Below, one piece after another: positions 29,342-32,241 of a DNA stretch of 32,241 nucleotides. This stretch comes from Akkermansiaceae bacterium (lineage in GTDB: Bacteria > Verrucomicrobiota > Verrucomicrobiia > Verrucomicrobiales > Akkermansiaceae): positions 1 to 32,241 of the forward strand of contig JAFMDE010000008.1 in assembly GCA_017857425.1 (NCBI GenBank), in the 5' to 3' direction. Each line of letters opens with the position of its first letter. The first letter of the stretch is position 1. The position numbers and the translations under genes were made by a program. The notes under the pieces are model-generated. The model was not told where the DNA came from. It saw nothing but the letters and a program-made list of their open reading frames with translations, and ran no database searches.

Positions 29342-30325
29342 TTAAGCCAGTGTCAATACCTGCTCAATAATACGACGCGGGTTGGGAAGCTGCTCATCCT
29401 CAACGTATGGGGAGTAAATTGCAGGGGCATCAAGCGCACAAACGCGTTTTACTGGGGCATCAAGATAATCAAAGGCATGCTCCTGAATAAGTGTGGCAAT
29501 GGTAGCACTCACTCCTGAAAACGGCTTACTCTCATCAACTAAAACCACTCGATTGGTCTTCATCACCGTATCGAGGATCGCTTGCTGATCGAGTGGACGA
29601 ATAGAACGTAGGTCGAGAACCTCACAGTTGATACCGTGTTCGGCTTGAAGTGTCTCGGCTGCTTCAAGAGAACGAATCACACTGCGACCATGGGCAATCA
29701 GAGAAACATCAGTGCCTTCACGTTTGATGTCCGCCTTGCCCAAAGGCACGAGGTGATCACCGTCTGCAGGATCGGGCACAGGGCCTTTGGTGCCATACAA
29801 CAAGGTGTTCTCCATGATGTAAACTGGATCATTATCCCTGATCGCCGTCTTCATTAGTCCCTTGGCATCGGCAGGAGTTGCAGGAGCGCAGACTTTCAAA
29901 CCAGGAAAAGCAGCGAAAAGACCTTCAGGGCAATGGGAGTGAGTTGCCCCAACCGCTGTTCCGCCATTGGCAGGGCCTCGCATGACGATAGGCACATTAC
30001 ATAATCCGCCTGACATGTAGCGCACACATGCTGCGTTGTTCACCAGCTGGTCAAAGGCGACCGAGTGGAAGCTCCAAAACATCAACTCCATCACAGGGCG
30101 AATACCCAGCATAGAAGCGCCAATGCCCATGCCGATGAATCCGGCTTCAGAGATCGGGGTATCAACGATGCGCTTACTGCCCCACTTGTCCCACAGTCCT
30201 TCGGTCACTTTATAAGCACCATTATACTGGGCGACTTCCTCTCCCATAACGACGACTTTGTCATCGCGGGCTAGTTCTTCATCAAGGGCTTCACGTATTG
30301 CGTGACGGTAGAGTAACTCTCTCAT
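29342..30325 (-). CDS. pdhB: Pyruvate dehydrogenase E1 beta subunit
   Basis: 327 aa; REALDEELARDDKVVVMGEEVAQYNGAYKVTEGLWDKWGSKRIVDTPISEAGFIGMGIGA, EVLDLRSIRPLD. Confidence 0.96.
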   Translation of the reverse strand: MRELLYRHAIREALDEELARDDKVVVMGEEVAQYNGAYKVTEGLWDKWGSKRIVDTPISEAGFIGMGIGASMLGIRPVMELMFWSFHSVAFDQLVNNAACVRYMSGGLCNVPIVMRGPANGGTAVGATHSHCPEGLFAAFPGLKVCAPATPADAKGLMKTAIRDNDPVYIMENTLLYGTKGPVPDPADGDHLVPLGKADIKREGTDVSLIAHGRSVIRSLEAAETLQAEHGINCEVLDLRSIRPLDQQAILDTVMKTNRVVLVDESKPFSGVSATIATLIQEHAFDYLDAPVKRVCALDAPAIYSPYVEDEQLPNPRRIIEQVLTLA

Positions 30326-30362
30326 AGAAAAATGTGTTGGACGTTATTGAACAGGTTTAAAA

Positions 30363-31439
30363 TCAGTCGTTGAAAAAATGTCGGCCGGTATTACCCGATT
30401 CAGTGTTGTTATCAACCTCCCAGTAAACGTCCTCAAAAATTGACTCTACAGTGGGCGGTGGTGATTGTTCTGCAAAAACAGCTGACTGATCAGCTTCAGC
30501 TTTTGCTTCTTTATCGATGGCGTCGGCTTCGGCATCAGTGAATACAGCCTCCTCGATCAAACGGCGGCGCCATAGACGAATGGGATCGTGGTAGGTCTTA
30601 TACTCCTCGATTTCCTCCGGTGTGCGGTATTTTTTAGCGTTCGCATCAGCAACGGAGTGCCCGTAGTAGCGATACGTTGCAATCTCAAGCACGGTGGGCT
30701 TGGACTCCTTACGTGCGCGCTCCATGGCAATGTGTGTTTTGGCACGAACCTCATAAAGATCTTCACCATTCACCAAGTCCCAGTCCATGTCGTAGGCTTC
30801 AGCACGTTGGGCTAGGCAGTTTTTGTAGGCGCTGGAACGGTTCTGGCTCGTGCCCATCGAGTAACCATTATTCTCAATAATATAAATGACGGGTAATTCA
30901 AAAAGAGCTGCTATGTTGAGTGACTCGTGAAAAGCACCTTGGTTGATGGCGCCATCTCCCAAGTAACAAAGGCAGCAACCTTCTAGCTCTTGATACTTCA
31001 CCCCGTAGGCAAGACCCAAGCCAAGTGGTGTTTGTCCTGCAACAATACCGTGTCCACCCCAGAAGTTTTTCGATGGGTCAAACAAATGCATGGAGCCACC
31101 CTTGCCTTTAGCGGCACCGGTAGCTTTACCGTAGAGCTCAGCCATGCAGCTATTCATATCCATACCCATGGAGAGTGCATGCCCATGACAACGGTAAGCG
31201 GTAATGGCATGGTCATTTTCCTTACATAATCCGAGCGTGCCAGCGGCAATAGACTCTTGACCTATGTAGAGGTGTAAAAAGCCACCCATCATGCCTTTGT
31301 TGTAGAATTTAAGTGCCGTCTGCTCAAAACGACGGATGCGAGCCATGTCTCGGAAAAATTGAATCTTATCTGCAGGTGTCAGATCCTGATTGATCTTAGA
31401 TTCGGAAAAGTCGAGTGTTGTGGGAGTGTTCTCAATCAT
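30363..31439 (-). CDS. pdhA: Pyruvate dehydrogenase E1 alpha subunit
   Basis: 358 aa; GGFLHLYIGQESIAAG, AYRCHGHALSMG, GKGGSMHLFDPSKNFWGGHGIVAGQTPLG, ThDP motif GDGAINQGAFHESLNIAALFELPVIYIIENN. Confidence 0.97.
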   Translation of the reverse strand: MIENTPTTLDFSESKINQDLTPADKIQFFRDMARIRRFEQTALKFYNKGMMGGFLHLYIGQESIAAGTLGLCKENDHAITAYRCHGHALSMGMDMNSCMAELYGKATGAAKGKGGSMHLFDPSKNFWGGHGIVAGQTPLGLGLAYGVKYQELEGCCLCYLGDGAINQGAFHESLNIAALFELPVIYIIENNGYSMGTSQNRSSAYKNCLAQRAEAYDMDWDLVNGEDLYEVRAKTHIAMERARKESKPTVLEIATYRYYGHSVADANAKKYRTPEEIEEYKTYHDPIRLWRRRLIEEAVFTDAEADAIDKEAKAEADQSAVFAEQSPPPTVESIFEDVYWEVDNNTESGNTGRHFFND

Positions 31440-31520
31440 GGAATTCTGGAGAGGATGTGCAAGTTGCTGTAGTGACTGGCTGCATGTGATTCAAGCTAAA
31501 ATAGCAACTGAATAGTCGGC

Positions 31521-31568
31521 CACAAGGCTTATGCGGATAGGCTCATGCGGACTCACGCGGCAACCGCG
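31521..31568. repeat. Short degenerate repeat in the ruvA-pdhA intergenic region (14+14+10+10 nt units), resembling the 20533-20616 repeat
   Basis: Plus strand CACAAGGCTTATGC|GGATAGGCTCATGC|GGACTCACGC|GGCAACCGCG; reverse complement GCATGAGCCTATCC and GCATAAGCCTTGTG resemble GCATCAGCCTCACC/GCATTAGTCTCGCC. Confidence 0.5.
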
Positions 31569-31654
31569 TAATACGCTAATCGTGCACGCTGTCTTTGACC
31601 AGAACAATTCAAGCATGCGTCAACAAGGACCAACAACACCCTCAAGCGGCACCC

Positions 31655-32227
31655 TCAAGAATTCAACATTCTGAGAGCATCTCGGACCAGGTCTTCCGTA
31701 GTCGCCCCAGCTTTCAGCTTCGCTACCGCAGCCACTGCCTTTTTTGCATCTGCGTGCTTATAGCCAAGACCAATCAAGGCAGACTCAGCATCAATCGAGG
31801 CACTGGGAGCGGCATCACCGGCAGCAGCCTGCCAAGCCTCCGCGACACCCACCTTGTCTTTGAGTTCTAAAATTATGCGCTCTGCCGTCTTTTTGCCCAA
31901 GCCCTTGATCTGGGAGAGTGCCGCCGCATCACCATTGACCACGCAGGCCTTGAAATGCTCCACTGGCATGCCACTGAGCACCGACATCCCGATGGATGGC
32001 CCAATGCCGCTGACACGCTCAATCAATAATAAAAACAAATCACGCTCAGCGTCCGTGGCAAAACCATAAAGCGTGTGCGCGGTCTCCCGAATATGCAGAT
32101 GTGTGCGCAGCTCCACCTCCTTGCCCTCCACAGGGTTGATCAAATCATAGGTGCTCAGCGAAACACTGACCAGATACCCAAGCCCATTCACATCAATGAC
32201 CAGCCTACCCGGCAGGGCCTCTAACAC
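31655..32227 (-). CDS. ruvA: Holliday junction branch migration protein RuvA
   Basis: 190 aa; GRLVIDVNGLGYLVSVSLSTY, HLHIRETAHTLYGFATDAERDLFLLLIERVSGIGPSIGMSVLSGM, IKGLGKKTAERIILELKDKV. The N-terminus may extend past the called start toward the window edge. Confidence 0.95.
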   Translation of the reverse strand: MLEALPGRLVIDVNGLGYLVSVSLSTYDLINPVEGKEVELRTHLHIRETAHTLYGFATDAERDLFLLLIERVSGIGPSIGMSVLSGMPVEHFKACVVNGDAAALSQIKGLGKKTAERIILELKDKVGVAEAWQAAAGDAAPSASIDAESALIGLGYKHADAKKAVAAVAKLKAGATTEDLVRDALRMLNS

Positions 32228-32241
32228 TTTACCACGAAGTC

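Overview
The window looks like a bacterial chromosome segment, probably Verrucomicrobiota (inferred from protein character and gene order, not tested). Most of it is housekeeping. Positions 1-12100 (minus strand) hold the canonical super-operon tRNA-Thr - tuf - tRNA-Trp - secE - nusG - rplK - rplA - rplJ - rplL - rpoB - rpoC, with rpoC truncated at the window edge. Next come a Na/Pi-cotransporter (+), a DUF368 polyprenyl-phosphate transporter-like gene with sucB and sucA (-), a lone ABC ATPase (+), a glycoside-hydrolase-like/GT2 fusion protein (-), queA (+), an SRP RNA gene not represented in the ORF track, pyrE and cinA (+), a formate/nitrite transporter-family channel (-), an SDR plus pyruvate dehydrogenase cluster (pdhA, pdhB, small lipoprotein, pdhC, SDR) (-), and ruvA (-). 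I see no CRISPR array, prophage, transposon or obvious defence system. The observations most worth a second look are: (1) a 4.5S-type SRP RNA at ~23984-24085, which means the N-terminal part of the called pyrE ORF is not protein; (2) a 71-bp convergent intergenic region built almost entirely of a drifting 14-bp tandem repeat, with similar units in the ruvA-pdhA gap; (3) a GH-A-like/GT2 fusion that appears soluble; (4) an E2o (SucB) with two lipoyl domains and no recognisable peripheral subunit-binding domain; and (5) structured intergenic RNAs inside the rpoBC/tuf super-operon.
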